A stretch of DNA of 64,000 bases from Actinomycetota bacterium (GCA_020160915.1 JAIUPK010000003.1:1-64000), one strand, 5' to 3'. Positions 14,893 to 24,169 are shown, counted from the stretch's first letter. The notes: generated by a model from the letters alone, not told the origin. Numbers and translations: made by a program.

Positions 14893-16644
14893 ATGGCTGC
14901 CGACGACACCGATTTCGGGACCGAGATGCGCGGGTACAAGAAGGACGAGGTCGACCGCGCCATCCAGCAACTACGTGGCGAGCTCATCAAGGCCAACACC
15001 GATCGCGCCGAGTCGGCCAAGGAAGTCAAGCGCCTGCTGGCCGTCAACGAAGACCTGCAGGCCGAGCTCGACGAGACCGGCAGCCCCACCTACGCCGGAC
15101 TCGGAACCAAGCTCGAGAACATGCTCCGCGTGGCCGAAGAGCAGTCCACTCGCCTCATCGCGCAGGCCGACATCGACGCGGAGAAGCTGCGCGCGAGCGC
15201 GCTGGCCGAGACCCAGGAGTTGCGATCCGAGGCCGCCAGCGCCGCCCAGAAGCTGACGGATGACGCGAACTCCCGCGCGGCGAAGCTCGTCGCGGATGCC
15301 ACGCAGGAGGCCAACGAGCTGCTCACCCGCGCCCGCGCTGACGCGCAGCTCACCCTGCAGGACGCCCAGCGTGAGGCTGCCGCGCTCCGCGCTGCCGTGG
15401 CCACCGAGGCCGCCGAGGCCCGCTCCACTGCCGCCCGCGAGGCGGCGGCACTGCGCGCGGCGGCCGAGCACGAGGCAGCCGAGCTGAAGGTCACCGCCAC
15501 CCGCGAGGCCGCTGAGGCGAGCGAGGCTGCGGCGCAGCTGGCCCGGGACTCCGAGCTGGGTCGGGCCAACTACGAGAACGAGAACGCGCGACTGCGCGCC
15601 GAACTCGCCCGTGACATCGAGCAGGGCAGAACCGACCTGGAGCGCGAGCTCGAAACCGGTCGCGCCCAGCTGGAAGCCGAGATCACCGCCGCCCGCGAGA
15701 CCCTCGCCAACGAGACCGCAGCCGCGCAGGAGAAGCTCGCCAACGACACTGCAGCCGCGCAGGAGAAGCTCGCCAACGACACCGAGGCATCCCGCGCAAA
15801 GCTTCAGGCCGACACCGCCGCGGCCTGGGGCGCACTCAACGCCGAGACGGCATCGACCCGGGCCGCCCTCGAGGCCGAGACTGCGGCCGCCCGCGCCGAG
15901 CTGGAGGCTGAGACGACCGCCGCTCGCAACGACCTGGCCGCGCAGACCGCCGCCGCACAGGCGGCGCTCAACGCCGACATCGCGGACAAGCGCGCAGCAC
16001 TCAACGCGGAGATCGCTGAGAAGCGCGCGGCCCTCGAGAACGAGGTGACCACCACCCGCGCCGAGCTGGCCCACGACGTCGAGAAGCAGCGTAGCGACCT
16101 CGCTCGGGACATCGCCCGGCAGCGCGCGCAGCTGGCCAGCGAGACCGAGACGACACGGGCATCCCTCGCTCACCAGGCCGACGAGACGCGCACGACTCTC
16201 GAGCGCGAGGCCGAGGAGGCCCGCAACGCGCTCGAACTGGAGTTGAAGGCGCGCAGGGATCAGGCAGAGAAGGAGTTCCTGGCCCGCCACCAGGAGGCGA
16301 CGGCGCAGACCCAGCAGTACCTCGACGAGGCCCAGGCCCAGCTCGCGGAGGCCGTGCGGCTTGCCGCCGAGAAGCGCGCCGAGGCCGACACGCTCGACAC
16401 TGCGTCGAAGACCCAGGCACGCACGCTACGGGAGTCGGCCGAGTCGCACTCGCGCCAGCTGCTCGAGAACGCGGAGTCCCGGTCGAAGGCGATCATCGCC
16501 GATGCCGAGAAGCGCAGCGCACAACTCGTGCAGGATGCCGAGGAGCGCCTCACCAAGATCAAGCAGGAGCGCGACACGGTCGCGGGGTACTTCGAGAACC
16601 TTCGCGGGGTGCTGCAGCAGGCTGAAGAGGCGGTCTCCGAATGA
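14893..16644 (+). CDS. Scy/FilP-like long coiled-coil cytoskeletal protein
   Basis: 583 residues, almost entirely Ala/Glu/Arg/Lys-rich coiled coil. The N-terminus (FGTEMRGYKKDEVDRAIQQL) resembles a DivIVA lipid-binding head. The centre shows an 11-residue (hendecad) periodicity, for example AAAQEKLANDT repeated twice exactly, as in Streptomyces Scy and FilP, which scaffold polarity and cytoskeleton. A role in cell shape or polar growth is inferred from this family resemblance. ATG 14893 has a clear AAGGAG upstream. Its stop overlaps the start of the AI-2E family transporter as ATGA, so the two are co-translated. A low-complexity shadow frame on the opposite strand is not a gene. Confidence 0.85.
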   Translation: MAADDTDFGTEMRGYKKDEVDRAIQQLRGELIKANTDRAESAKEVKRLLAVNEDLQAELDETGSPTYAGLGTKLENMLRVAEEQSTRLIAQADIDAEKLRASALAETQELRSEAASAAQKLTDDANSRAAKLVADATQEANELLTRARADAQLTLQDAQREAAALRAAVATEAAEARSTAAREAAALRAAAEHEAAELKVTATREAAEASEAAAQLARDSELGRANYENENARLRAELARDIEQGRTDLERELETGRAQLEAEITAARETLANETAAAQEKLANDTAAAQEKLANDTEASRAKLQADTAAAWGALNAETASTRAALEAETAAARAELEAETTAARNDLAAQTAAAQAALNADIADKRAALNAEIAEKRAALENEVTTTRAELAHDVEKQRSDLARDIARQRAQLASETETTRASLAHQADETRTTLEREAEEARNALELELKARRDQAEKEFLARHQEATAQTQQYLDEAQAQLAEAVRLAAEKRAEADTLDTASKTQARTLRESAESHSRQLLENAESRSKAIIADAEKRSAQLVQDAEERLTKIKQERDTVAGYFENLRGVLQQAEEAVSE

Positions 16645-17702
16645 AGATCCAGAATTCCTTCCGCGTCGGCCTCCTGGGCGGCCTCGGTGTCATCGTCGCG
16701 ATCGCGATCGGTGCCACGATCGGCTCGCTCGCGACGATCATCACCTACGTCGGCGCCGCGCTGTTCCTCGCGCTCGGACTCGACCCGCTGGTCAGCTGGT
16801 TGGAGAAGCACAAGTTCCCCCGACCCCTCGCCATCGTGACGGTGCTGGTCGCCGTGCTGGGTATCTTCGCGGGGCTCATCTTCGCGATCATCCCCGTGAT
16901 CAGCGAGCAGGTGCAGAACGCGATCAAGACTATTCCCGGGCTGATCAGCGGATTCAATGACGGAAGCATCTTCACCAACATCCAGGATGCCCTTCCCTGG
17001 GTAAACGTGCAGCAGGTCGTTGACGGCCTTCAGGCGTGGGTGAAGACGCTCGACTTCGCCCAGCTCGGCGGCGGCGTGCTCACCGTGGGGCTCGGGATCG
17101 CCAGTGGCATCACCGGTGCCGTGGTCGTGATCATCCTCATGATCTACTTCGTGTCGTCGCTCACGAGCCTCAAGCGCGGGCTGTACCGGCTGGTCCCTGC
17201 CTCACGGCGTCCGAAGTTCATCGACCTCGCGGAGCAGATCAGCACTGCCGTCGGTCGCTACGTGATCGGACAGGTCTCGCTGGCCCTCGTCAACGGAATC
17301 CTGTCGTTCATCGTGCTGACGCTTGTGCTGCCGCTGTTCGGGCTGAACATCAAGTACTCCGCGCTGCTCGCCTTCATCGCCTTCCTCGGCTCGCTGATCC
17401 CGCTCGTGGGAACCGTCTCCGGTGCCGCGGTCATCACGCTGCTCGTGGCGTTGTTCAACGGCTTCCCCGCGGTGCTCGTGGTGGCGATCTACTACATCGT
17501 CTACATGCAGGTCGAGGCGTACGTACTGAACCCGCGCATCATGGCGACGGCGGTGAAGGTGCCGGGGGCGATCGTCGTGATCGCGGCTCTCGCTGGAGGA
17601 ACTCTGCTGGGTATCCTCGGCGCATTGATCGCGATCCCGGTCGCAGCAGCAATCCTGCTCGTGGTCAACCAGGTGTTCGTGCCTCGGCAGGAAGAGCTCT
17701 AG
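16641..17702 (+). CDS. AI-2E family transporter (PerM-type permease)
   Basis: 353-residue polytopic membrane protein of the AI-2 exporter/PerM family. About eight hydrophobic segments are visible, with the characteristic soluble stretch between helices 3 and 4 (NAIKTIPGLISGFNDGSIFT) and the C-terminal GSLIPLVGTVSGAAVITLLV and YMQVEAYVLNPRIMA signatures. Substrates are rarely established; members export AI-2 or act in ion tolerance. The start overlaps the coiled-coil gene by 4 nt. The gene ends at the start of a short tandem repeat array before the convergent hydrolase gene. Confidence 0.9.
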   Translation: MKIQNSFRVGLLGGLGVIVAIAIGATIGSLATIITYVGAALFLALGLDPLVSWLEKHKFPRPLAIVTVLVAVLGIFAGLIFAIIPVISEQVQNAIKTIPGLISGFNDGSIFTNIQDALPWVNVQQVVDGLQAWVKTLDFAQLGGGVLTVGLGIASGITGAVVVIILMIYFVSSLTSLKRGLYRLVPASRRPKFIDLAEQISTAVGRYVIGQVSLALVNGILSFIVLTLVLPLFGLNIKYSALLAFIAFLGSLIPLVGTVSGAAVITLLVALFNGFPAVLVVAIYYIVYMQVEAYVLNPRIMATAVKVPGAIVVIAALAGGTLLGILGALIAIPVAAAILLVVNQVFVPRQEEL

Positions 17703-17706
17703 ACCC

Positions 17707-17764
17707 GATCACCGCAGCTCGATCACCGCAGTTCGATCACCGCGGTCTCGATCAGCGCAAGCTC
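17707..17764. repeat. Four tandem 14-15-bp repeats between convergent genes
   Basis: Units start at 17707, 17721, 17735 and 17750 and follow GATCACCGCAGYTC (the last two with one extra base and a few changes). A partial fifth unit (GATCAG) runs into the stop codon of the minus-strand gene at 17767. The array fills the entire 64-bp gap between the AI-2E transporter and the hydrolase. It has no dyad symmetry strong enough for a terminator and most resembles replication-slippage expansion of the gene ends. Confidence 0.75.
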
Positions 17765-17766
17765 GA

Positions 17767-18486
17767 TCAGCCTTCCCAGGTGCGCGGTAGTGGCAGCACA
17801 CCGGGGTTCAGTCGCGCCACGATCTCGGTGAGCACGCGGTAGGTCTGCTCCTCGCCGACCCAGAGGTGCTTGCCGCCTTCAACGGCGACGAACTCGGTCT
17901 CGGGCACAGCGGCGAACCGCTCGGCGGCCTGGGCGGGGCGCAGGTAGTCGTCAAGCTCGGGAATCACAGCCACGAGTCGCTTGCCGCTACCCGCCCATGC
18001 GGCGAGTTCTGCCGGTGTCGTGCGGTGCAGCGGGGGCGACAGCAGGATGGCACCCTCGATCGGATGCTCGAGCCCCCACTTCAGCGCGACCTCGGTGCCG
18101 AACGACCACCCCACGATCCACGGGTGCGGAAGGCCACGAGACTGCACGAGGTCCATCGCTGCGGCCAGGTCGTGTTGCTCGTCGAGCCCGTGACCGAACT
18201 CGCCCCCTGATGTTCCCCGCGGCGACGTGACCCCGCGGAAGTTGAACCTCAGCACGGCGATGTCGGCGAGTGCGGGCAGTCGGGCCGCGGCCTTGCGGAT
18301 GATGTGCGAATCCATGAATCCGCCCGCGGTGGGCAGCGGATGCAGCGCCACCAACGTTGCGACCGGCGGTGCGAGCTCGGGCAGGCTCAACTCCCCCACC
18401 AGTGTCAGCCCGTCGCTGGTCTCCAGCTCGACATTCTCCCGCCGGGCGGGCAACTCGATGCCGCCGCGGATCTCCACCGCCGTCAC
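17767..18486 (-). CDS. Alpha/beta hydrolase, function unknown
   Basis: 239 residues with an alpha/beta hydrolase fold. The nucleophile elbow is GWSFGTEVA (Ser at the centre), preceded by the strand-loop VATLVALHPLPTAGGFMDS and FNFRGVTSPRGTSGG, and followed by a late His in GGKHLWVGEE. It resembles KANL3/Tex30-like or dienelactone-hydrolase-like proteins. Start GTG 18486 is chosen because GTGA overlaps the stop of the upstream zinc-binding-like gene; longer in-frame starts lie within that gene. Substrate unknown. Confidence 0.82.
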   Translation of the reverse strand: MTAVEIRGGIELPARRENVELETSDGLTLVGELSLPELAPPVATLVALHPLPTAGGFMDSHIIRKAAARLPALADIAVLRFNFRGVTSPRGTSGGEFGHGLDEQHDLAAAMDLVQSRGLPHPWIVGWSFGTEVALKWGLEHPIEGAILLSPPLHRTTPAELAAWAGSGKRLVAVIPELDDYLRPAQAAERFAAVPETEFVAVEGGKHLWVGEEQTYRVLTEIVARLNPGVLPLPRTWEG

Positions 18487-18785
18487 GGGCGGATCTTCCA
18501 GCAGTGCGTGTGCCAGTGCCGGCGAGCCGCGAGGTCGTCTGCTTCGCCCATGAGCCCGTCTGCTCGCCACGCCACGATGTGGGCCGTTCCCGGGGCGATC
18601 TCAAGGCTGCACCCGGGGCAGGTGTAGACCTTCGCCGAACTGGATGCCGCGAGCGGCTGAACATTCCATAGACCGTCGCGACGCGGCTCAGTGTGCATCC
18701 GGCCCAGCAACGCTCGGCTGAGATCGACCTCGGCGACTGCCTCGGCGTCCGGGCGGCGACCGCGGGGACGATTCGAACGGGGCAT
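18483..18785 (-). CDS. Small protein with CXXC and clustered His/Cys, unknown
   Basis: 100 residues. A basic N-terminus (PRSNRPRGRRPDAEAVAEVD) is followed by YTCPGCSLEI and later HWHTHCWKIRP. The CPGC pair plus the C-terminal His/Cys cluster suggests a bound zinc ion, somewhat like a treble-clef or HNH-related fold, although the catalytic residues of HNH nucleases are not clear. Homologues next to alpha/beta hydrolases are, as far as I recall, common in Microbacteriaceae. It is translationally coupled to the downstream hydrolase (4-nt overlap). Confidence 0.75.
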   Translation of the reverse strand: MPRSNRPRGRRPDAEAVAEVDLSRALLGRMHTEPRRDGLWNVQPLAASSSAKVYTCPGCSLEIAPGTAHIVAWRADGLMGEADDLAARRHWHTHCWKIRP

Positions 18786-18821
18786 GAGACCAGTCTACGA
18801 GCGCGCGAAGATGCGACAGCG

Positions 18822-20558
18822 TCAGGAGCCGCCGGGGTTGTCGATCTGCTCGAGTCTGGTCTCCTCGAGGTCGAGCATCGCCTGCGCGCGAATGAGGATC
18901 CGGGAGGGGTATCGGCCGGCCGACCTGGCCTCCAGCAGCGCCTCTCGCTCAGCACGGAGCACCTCCCGGCGCAGAGCGCGATACTGGCGCTGGGGAGACA
19001 CGGGACTCGTGGGGGTGCGTTCCACCCGCTCCCACGCCGACTGGGCACGCAGGAGGGTATCGCTGCGCACCCGCTCCAACACGTGCTCGTCGATCATCTG
19101 GCCCTCCGGCAGCTCGAGACTGGGGCTCTCAATCGCGGCCAGTCCGGACTCCGCGAGTTCGTCGAGCAGTCCGGCGAGCTCACGACTGTCGGCGACCGCA
19201 TCCGCCCCACGGATGCCCGTCAGCCTGATCAGCCACGGCAGGGTACCGCCCTGCAGCAGTAGCGTCACGACCGCAACCGTGAACGCGATGAGCACCAGCT
19301 GGGGTCGGTAGGGTGTCGTGTCCGGCAGGGACTGGGCGGCCGCGAGCGTGACGACCCCGCGCATCCCGGACCACCCGAGAATCACACCGCCCCGCCAGCC
19401 CAGGCCCTCCGCCTGCAGCTGGGCAAGATCCTGCCCTCGACGCTCGTGGATGGCCTCCGCTCGTTGTTGCCGCCTGACTCCTCGGGCGCTCACATCGCTC
19501 CTGCGCCGGAACTGATCGAGGAACTCGCCGAAGCGGGTCTGGGCCCGCTCGGCCCGGCGCAGCTCGGCTCGGAGCAGCAGGAGCACGGGGCCGACGAAGA
19601 GGAAGCGGATCACGATGACGACCGCGGTCATCAACACCCCGAGCACGACGGCGAGCCCCGCACTCAGATCGTCCTGGATGACGCTGGAGATGAGCCCCGA
19701 GATCTGCACCCCCATGAGCAGGAAGACGCCGTTCTCGAGCACGAACTGCAGCGTGCGCCAGTTGAGCCGCTCGGCGACGCGCGCCTGCGCCGAGAACCGG
19801 CGTGCCCCGTGATGACCCGAGTAGAGGCCCGCGACGACGACGGCGAGCACCCCGGATGCCCCGACGAACTGAGTGGGAATGAACGCGATGAACGGCACAG
19901 CGAACGAGATGGCGGTGTCCAGAAGCGGATCGGTGATCTTCGAGCGCACCCAGACCGTGACGAATCCGACGGCGAGCCCGATCGCCGCGGCCACGGCGAC
20001 AGCGAAGAGGAAGTCACCAGCGACATCCCAGAACGAGACGGCGGATGCCGTGGCGGCGATCGCCGACCGCAGCAGAACCAGCGCGGTCGCATCGTTGACC
20101 AGACTCTCGCCCTCCATGATCGTCACGAGTCGCGGCGGAAGTCCGAACTTCTTGCCCAGCGCCGTTGCCGCGACCGCGTCGGTGGGGCTGATGACCGCGC
20201 CGATCGCGATGGCCGCCGCCAGTGACAGCTGCGGGAAGATCAGGTAGAGCAGGTAGCCCGTCACTGCGGTGGTCACGATGACGAGCCCCACGCTGAGTGC
20301 GGAGATGGTGCTGAAGTTGCGACGGAAGTCGACGACGGGGACCGTGATGGATGCCGCGTACAGAATCGGTGGCAGCAGCCCGAGCAGGATCAGCTCATGT
20401 GGCACCGACGTGGGTGCGCCCGGGATGTAGCTGAATCCGACGCCGACGACAATGAGTACGAGAGGGGCTGCAATGCCCAATCGAGCACTGAACGCACCGG
20501 CGGCAACGATCGTGACCAGCCCGATGACCCCGTACACACCGAGCTGCAGCAACTCCAT
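18822..20558 (-). CDS. Na+/H+ antiporter, CPA1 family
   Basis: 578-residue monovalent cation:proton antiporter of the plasma membrane. About 12 hydrophobic segments occupy residues 1-420. The CPA1 ion-site motif appears as GESLVNDATALV with the Asn-Asp pair, preceded by GAVISPTDAVAATALGKK. A cytoplasmic C-terminal region of about 150 residues is helical and charged (ERVRSDTLLRAQSAWERVER). A soluble insertion (FGEFLDQFRRRSDVSARGVR) lies between late membrane segments. It is the last of a minus-strand series and probably transcribed alone. Confidence 0.92.
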   Translation of the reverse strand: MELLQLGVYGVIGLVTIVAAGAFSARLGIAAPLVLIVVGVGFSYIPGAPTSVPHELILLGLLPPILYAASITVPVVDFRRNFSTISALSVGLVIVTTAVTGYLLYLIFPQLSLAAAIAIGAVISPTDAVAATALGKKFGLPPRLVTIMEGESLVNDATALVLLRSAIAATASAVSFWDVAGDFLFAVAVAAAIGLAVGFVTVWVRSKITDPLLDTAISFAVPFIAFIPTQFVGASGVLAVVVAGLYSGHHGARRFSAQARVAERLNWRTLQFVLENGVFLLMGVQISGLISSVIQDDLSAGLAVVLGVLMTAVVIVIRFLFVGPVLLLLRAELRRAERAQTRFGEFLDQFRRRSDVSARGVRRQQRAEAIHERRGQDLAQLQAEGLGWRGGVILGWSGMRGVVTLAAAQSLPDTTPYRPQLVLIAFTVAVVTLLLQGGTLPWLIRLTGIRGADAVADSRELAGLLDELAESGLAAIESPSLELPEGQMIDEHVLERVRSDTLLRAQSAWERVERTPTSPVSPQRQYRALRREVLRAEREALLEARSAGRYPSRILIRAQAMLDLEETRLEQIDNPGGS

Positions 20559-20603
20559 CCGGCCAGCGTAGTGGCCGTCGATGCCACGCTCAGACCCGGC
20601 TGG

Positions 20604-21218
20604 CTAGTACCAGCCCTTCTCCTCCGAGTGGCCCCACGCACCGCAGGGGGTGCCGTAGCGGTCGGTGATGTAGCCGAGACCCCAGGTGATCTGGGTGGCC
20701 GGGTTGGTGGCCCAGTCATCGCCGGCCGACGCCATCTTCTCGCCAGGCAGGGCCTGCGGGATGCCGTAGGCACCGCTCGACGAGTTGTGCGAGTAGGCGT
20801 TCCAGTTCGACTCACGGGTCCACAGTGCGACGAGGCAGCTGAACTCGGTCATGTCCCAGCCGCGGGCGAGCACCATCTCCAGGGCAATGGCCTGCGCCGA
20901 CCCCGCATCGGGAATGCCCACCGCTGGCGCGGTTGGCGCGACCCGTATCTCGCTCACACTGAACGCATCCCGCTCGGCCGACAGGGAGTAGTCACCAGCG
21001 ACGTCGACCGACTGGGTCTCCCCGCTAAGGTGCGGGCCCGTGGCGGCGTAGGTCGAGCCGGTGGGGGGCGGGGCGAGGGTCACGGCGAGGAAGGCGAATG
21101 TGACGAAGGTGGCGAAGGCAGGAAGGGACCACGGGGCGCGCCGATGGCGCCCAGAAACGTCTCCGCCCTCGCTCTTGAGCTGGGCACGGAGTTCGATCGC
21201 CCGCGTGCTTATCCCCAC
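20604..21218 (-). CDS. Secreted transglycosylase-like protein
   Basis: 204 residues starting with GTG at 21218. A basic N-terminus precedes one hydrophobic segment (about residues 30-52), a signal or anchor. The C-terminal 80 residues hold a lysozyme-like fold typical of actinobacterial aggregation-promoting-factor/SLT proteins: CLVALWTRESNWNAYSHN with the likely catalytic Glu, then SSGAYGIPQALPGEKMAS and TWGLGYITDRYGTPCGAWGH. It probably cleaves peptidoglycan. There is 45 bp to the antiporter gene. Confidence 0.88.
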   Translation of the reverse strand: MGISTRAIELRAQLKSEGGDVSGRHRRAPWSLPAFATFVTFAFLAVTLAPPPTGSTYAATGPHLSGETQSVDVAGDYSLSAERDAFSVSEIRVAPTAPAVGIPDAGSAQAIALEMVLARGWDMTEFSCLVALWTRESNWNAYSHNSSSGAYGIPQALPGEKMASAGDDWATNPATQITWGLGYITDRYGTPCGAWGHSEEKGWY

Positions 21219-21275
21219 AGTTGCATGATTTTAGCCCATGGGCCTGTCAGAGCCCCGGGAGGCCGTTCGGTCGGG

Positions 21276-21827
21276 TCAGCGCACCGCGAGCATGACGTCG
21301 ATGACCGCGTCGAGCAGGAGGTCCACCTGCTGCTCGTTGTAGCCGCGCTTCTTCGATCCGAAGACGACCGTGCGAACGTGGTCGACGCTCATGGGCTTGC
21401 CAGCCTGGAAGTAGCCAACGAGACGGTTGGTGAACGCATCCACGTCCTTGGGGCTGTACCCCGTCGTGAACGGGCCGACCCGGTTAAACCGCTGCCCCTC
21501 GGGGCGGGCAAGCCGATCGATGATCTCCTGTGCCGAGCTGCGCGCCTGCGCGTACCACGCGGCATCCCCGGTCGTCGCGAATGCGCGCTCGCGCTCGCGG
21601 GCCGCGAAGGCGTCCTCGAGACGCTCGAGGGCGGCATCCACATGACTGGTCGAATAGCCGCCCTTCTGCAGGGCGAAGGCGGTCCGACGGATGCTCGCGG
21701 CGGTCACAACACCGAGATCGCCCCGGTCGGCCGTGTAGGCGCGACGGGCCTCCTCGAGGAAGTCCTCGACCTGGTCGACGTTGTAGCCGGGTTTCGACTT
21801 GCGGGCGCGCGGGAAAGTTGTGCTCAC
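21276..21827 (-). CDS. DivIVA-domain repeat protein
   Basis: 183 residues containing three copies of a short DivIVA-like motif: KPGYNVDQVEDFLEEARRAY, KGGYSTSHVDAALERLEDAF and TTGYSPKDVDAFTNRLVGYF, plus a fourth weaker GYNEQQVDLLLDAVIDV. The GYxxxxVD core is the DivIVA N-terminal lipid-binding motif, here without a long coiled coil. Membrane-curvature or division-site association is inferred. It follows cdsA by 52 bp on the same strand. Confidence 0.85.
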   Translation of the reverse strand: MSTTFPRARKSKPGYNVDQVEDFLEEARRAYTADRGDLGVVTAASIRRTAFALQKGGYSTSHVDAALERLEDAFAARERERAFATTGDAAWYAQARSSAQEIIDRLARPEGQRFNRVGPFTTGYSPKDVDAFTNRLVGYFQAGKPMSVDHVRTVVFGSKKRGYNEQQVDLLLDAVIDVMLAVR

Positions 21828-21879
21828 CCGACTATCTTGCCCTACGTTGCCTGAGGGCCGTGTCAGCGTGAGCGCGGGC

Positions 21880-22755
21880 TCACGCGAAGATCAGGAACAG
21901 CGCGTAGGCGGCAGCGGCCGACAGCAGCGCCGAGTCGACACGGTCGAGGAAACCGCCGTGGCCGGGAAGCCAGGTCGAGATGTCCTTGATGCCCAGGTCG
22001 CGCTTGATGAGCGATTCGGCGAGATCGCCCGAGGTCGCGGTCGCAACGATGGTGACCGCGAGGATCACGCCCACCCACCACGGCTGGTGAAGCATGAAGA
22101 TCGACAGCAGCACGCCGGCGATCACGGCAGCCGCGACCGATCCTGCGAACCCCTCCCAGGTCTTCTTGGGGCTGATCGTCGGTGCCATCGGGTGCTTGCC
22201 GAAAGCGACACCCGTCGCGTACGCACCGGTGTCGACGGCGACCACCACGATCAGGAAGGCCAGGGTCCACCACTGGCCACCGTCCTGCGCCGTGAGAAGC
22301 ACGGTGAAAGCGCCCATGAACGCGACGTAGGCCATGATGAAGGCGCCCGCCGCCAGGTCCTTGAGAAGCTCGATCGGCGCGACCCGGTGGCTCGGGCGAG
22401 CCAGCTCCACGATGCGCCAGATCGACAGAAACGCAATGCCCGCGAGGGTCACGTACCAGTGGCCGGCGTCCAGCCAGTAGAACGAGGCCGGCACGAGCGC
22501 GACCGCGACAATGACCGTGGGAAGGCGGGGCACATCCCGGCCGGCGAAGCGCAGCGCACTGGCCAATTCGTAGCTGGTGAACCCGATGAGGGCCGCCGCG
22601 AAGACCATGTAGAGCTCTTTGACGAGCACGAGGCTGACCAGCAGGGCTCCGCCGAGGATGAGCCCGACGGCGATGGCGCGAATGAGGGGGCGGCCGGTGC
22701 GCGCGTTGATCTTGTCGTTCGTCGCGCGAACCTGGGCCTCGAAGTCGGACGCCAT
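21880..22755 (-). CDS. cdsA: Phosphatidate cytidylyltransferase
   Basis: Makes CDP-diacylglycerol from phosphatidic acid and CTP at the membrane, the entry to phospholipid synthesis. The 291 residues hold about eight transmembrane segments. The conserved SPKKTWEGFAGS motif and the C-terminal CDP-alcohol signature (GDLAESLIKRDLGIKD) are both visible. The start overlaps the frr stop by one nt (TGATG). The pyrH-frr-cdsA order is conserved in actinobacteria. Confidence 0.96.
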   Translation of the reverse strand: MASDFEAQVRATNDKINARTGRPLIRAIAVGLILGGALLVSLVLVKELYMVFAAALIGFTSYELASALRFAGRDVPRLPTVIVAVALVPASFYWLDAGHWYVTLAGIAFLSIWRIVELARPSHRVAPIELLKDLAAGAFIMAYVAFMGAFTVLLTAQDGGQWWTLAFLIVVVAVDTGAYATGVAFGKHPMAPTISPKKTWEGFAGSVAAAVIAGVLLSIFMLHQPWWVGVILAVTIVATATSGDLAESLIKRDLGIKDISTWLPGHGGFLDRVDSALLSAAAAYALFLIFA

Positions 22756-23306
22756 CAGACCTCGAGCAACTCGGCTTCCTTGCGCTTGACAGCGTCGTCG
22801 ATCGCATCGACGTGCTGCTTGGTGGTGGCGTCGAGTTCCTTCTCCGCGCGGGAGATTTCGTCCTCGCCGACCTCCTTGAGGGAGTCGAGGTCGTCCTTCG
22901 CCTTGCGACGGATGTTGCGGATCGCCACGCGCGCCTGCTCCGCCTTGTCGCGCACCAGCTTCACGAACTCCTTGCGGCGCTCCTCGTTGAGCTCGGGCAG
23001 CGTCGCGCGGATGACGGCGCCGTCGTTGCCGACGCTCGCACCGAGGTGCGACGCACCCGCGATGGCCTTCTCGATGTCCTTGAGGGCCGACTTGTCGAAC
23101 GGGGTGATGAGCAGTGTGCGGGCCTCCTGATTGACCATGGAGGCGAGCTGCGCAAGCGGGGTCGGCGTGCCGTAGTAGTCGACGAGCACCTTCTGGAACA
23201 GGGCCGGGTTCGCTCGTCCGGTGCGCACCGTCGCGAAATCGTCCTTAGCGGCCTCGACGGCCTTGCCCATCTTGTCCTTGGCTTCGGCCAATACGTCGCT
23301 GATCAC
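22755..23306 (-). CDS. frr: Ribosome recycling factor
   Basis: Splits post-termination ribosomes together with EF-G. The 183 residues are full length: [40 protein letters not shown] and [20 protein letters not shown] are diagnostic. It uses a GTG start with GGGAG upstream. It lies between pyrH (35-bp gap) and cdsA (1-nt overlap) on the minus strand. Confidence 0.98.
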   Translation of the reverse strand: MISDVLAEAKDKMGKAVEAAKDDFATVRTGRANPALFQKVLVDYYGTPTPLAQLASMVNQEARTLLITPFDKSALKDIEKAIAGASHLGASVGNDGAVIRATLPELNEERRKEFVKLVRDKAEQARVAIRNIRRKAKDDLDSLKEVGEDEISRAEKELDATTKQHVDAIDDAVKRKEAELLEV

Positions 23307-23341
23307 GGCAACTCCCTTGTGTCGAACCCAAGTTTAGAGGT

Positions 23342-24058
23342 CTAGTTGGAAACGAGAGTGCCGATCCGGTCGCCGCGAATCGCCTTGGTGACATTGCCCG
23401 CCGGCTCCATTCCGAAGACCACCATGGGCATCGAGTTGTCCATGCACAGGCTGAAGGCGGTCGAGTCCACGACCTTGAGTCCCTGAACCAGCGCCTCCTG
23501 GTAGGTGACGTGCTCGAGCTTGGCTGCGTCGGAGTTCTTGCGCGGATCTGCGTCGTACACACCGTCGACACCGTTCTTGGCGACGAGCACGACATCAGCG
23601 TCGATCTCCAGGGCGCGTTGGGCGGCGACGGTGTCGGTGGAGAAGTAGGGCAGACCGGCACCGGCTCCGAAGATCACGACGCGCCCCTTCTCAAGGTGGC
23701 GCTCCGCACGACGGGGGATGTACGGCTCGGCGACCTGGGTCATCGCGATGGCCGACTGCACTCGTGTGGCGGCCCCCGCCTGCTCGAGGAAGTCCTGGAG
23801 TGCGAGCGCGTTCATCACGGTGCCGAGCATGCCCATGTAGTCGGCGCGGCCGCGGTCCATGCCGCGCTGGCTGAGCTCGGCGCCTCGGAAGAAGTTGCCG
23901 CCGCCGACGACGATCGCGACTTCGACCCCCTCAGCGGATGCCGCGGCGATCTCCTTCGCGAGCGAGGAGACCACATCGGGGTTGACCCCCAACGAGCCGC
24001 CGCCGAATGCCTCACCGGAGAGCTTCAGGAGCACCCTTCTCTTCTTGTCCTCGGACAT
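23342..24058 (-). CDS. pyrH: UMP kinase
   Basis: Phosphorylates UMP to UDP in pyrimidine biosynthesis (amino-acid-kinase fold, hexameric). The 238 residues show [11 protein letters not shown], the GGGNFFRG nucleotide-binding loop, [16 protein letters not shown], and [14 protein letters not shown]. Translation starts at ATG 24058. The promoter may lie within the large inverted repeat at 24123-24168, shared with the divergent HTH gene. Confidence 0.98.
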   Translation of the reverse strand: MSEDKKRRVLLKLSGEAFGGGSLGVNPDVVSSLAKEIAAASAEGVEVAIVVGGGNFFRGAELSQRGMDRGRADYMGMLGTVMNALALQDFLEQAGAATRVQSAIAMTQVAEPYIPRRAERHLEKGRVVIFGAGAGLPYFSTDTVAAQRALEIDADVVLVAKNGVDGVYDADPRKNSDAAKLEHVTYQEALVQGLKVVDSTAFSLCMDNSMPMVVFGMEPAGNVTKAIRGDRIGTLVSN

Positions 24059-24122
24059 GCGCTCCCTCTCTCGTGCGGCCCCTCCAGCGTATTCGGTGCG
24101 CGCGGTTTGCGACGCCGCGATT

Positions 24123-24168
24123 CATCAACAATGGTTGACACCGCGCGAGCCGTCAACCATTGTTGATG
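24123..24168. promoter_or_regulatory. Perfect 17-bp inverted repeat forming a possible bidirectional operator/promoter
   Basis: Arms CATCAACAATGGTTGAC (24123-24139) and its exact complement (24152-24168) flank a 12-nt loop. Each arm is itself a dyad, TCAAC-N4-GTTGA, giving two operator-like sites 28 bp apart. A TTGACA (24135-24140) is spaced 17 bp from CATTGT (24158-24163), compatible with -35/-10 elements toward the HTH gene; by symmetry TTGACG and CATTGT occur on the other strand toward pyrH. The ATG of the HTH gene is 2 nt past the right arm with no ribosome binding site, so a leaderless transcript is plausible. Autoregulation by that HTH protein is inferred. Confidence 0.7.
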
Positions 24169-24169
24169 C

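Noticed and set aside
14971-16290. Open frame opposite the Scy-like gene
   Set aside because: Gly/Leu-rich reflection of the Ala/Glu coiled-coil codons, not a protein-like sequence.
17707-17764. CRISPR array
   Set aside because: Units of 14-15 bp with no spacers and no cas genes.
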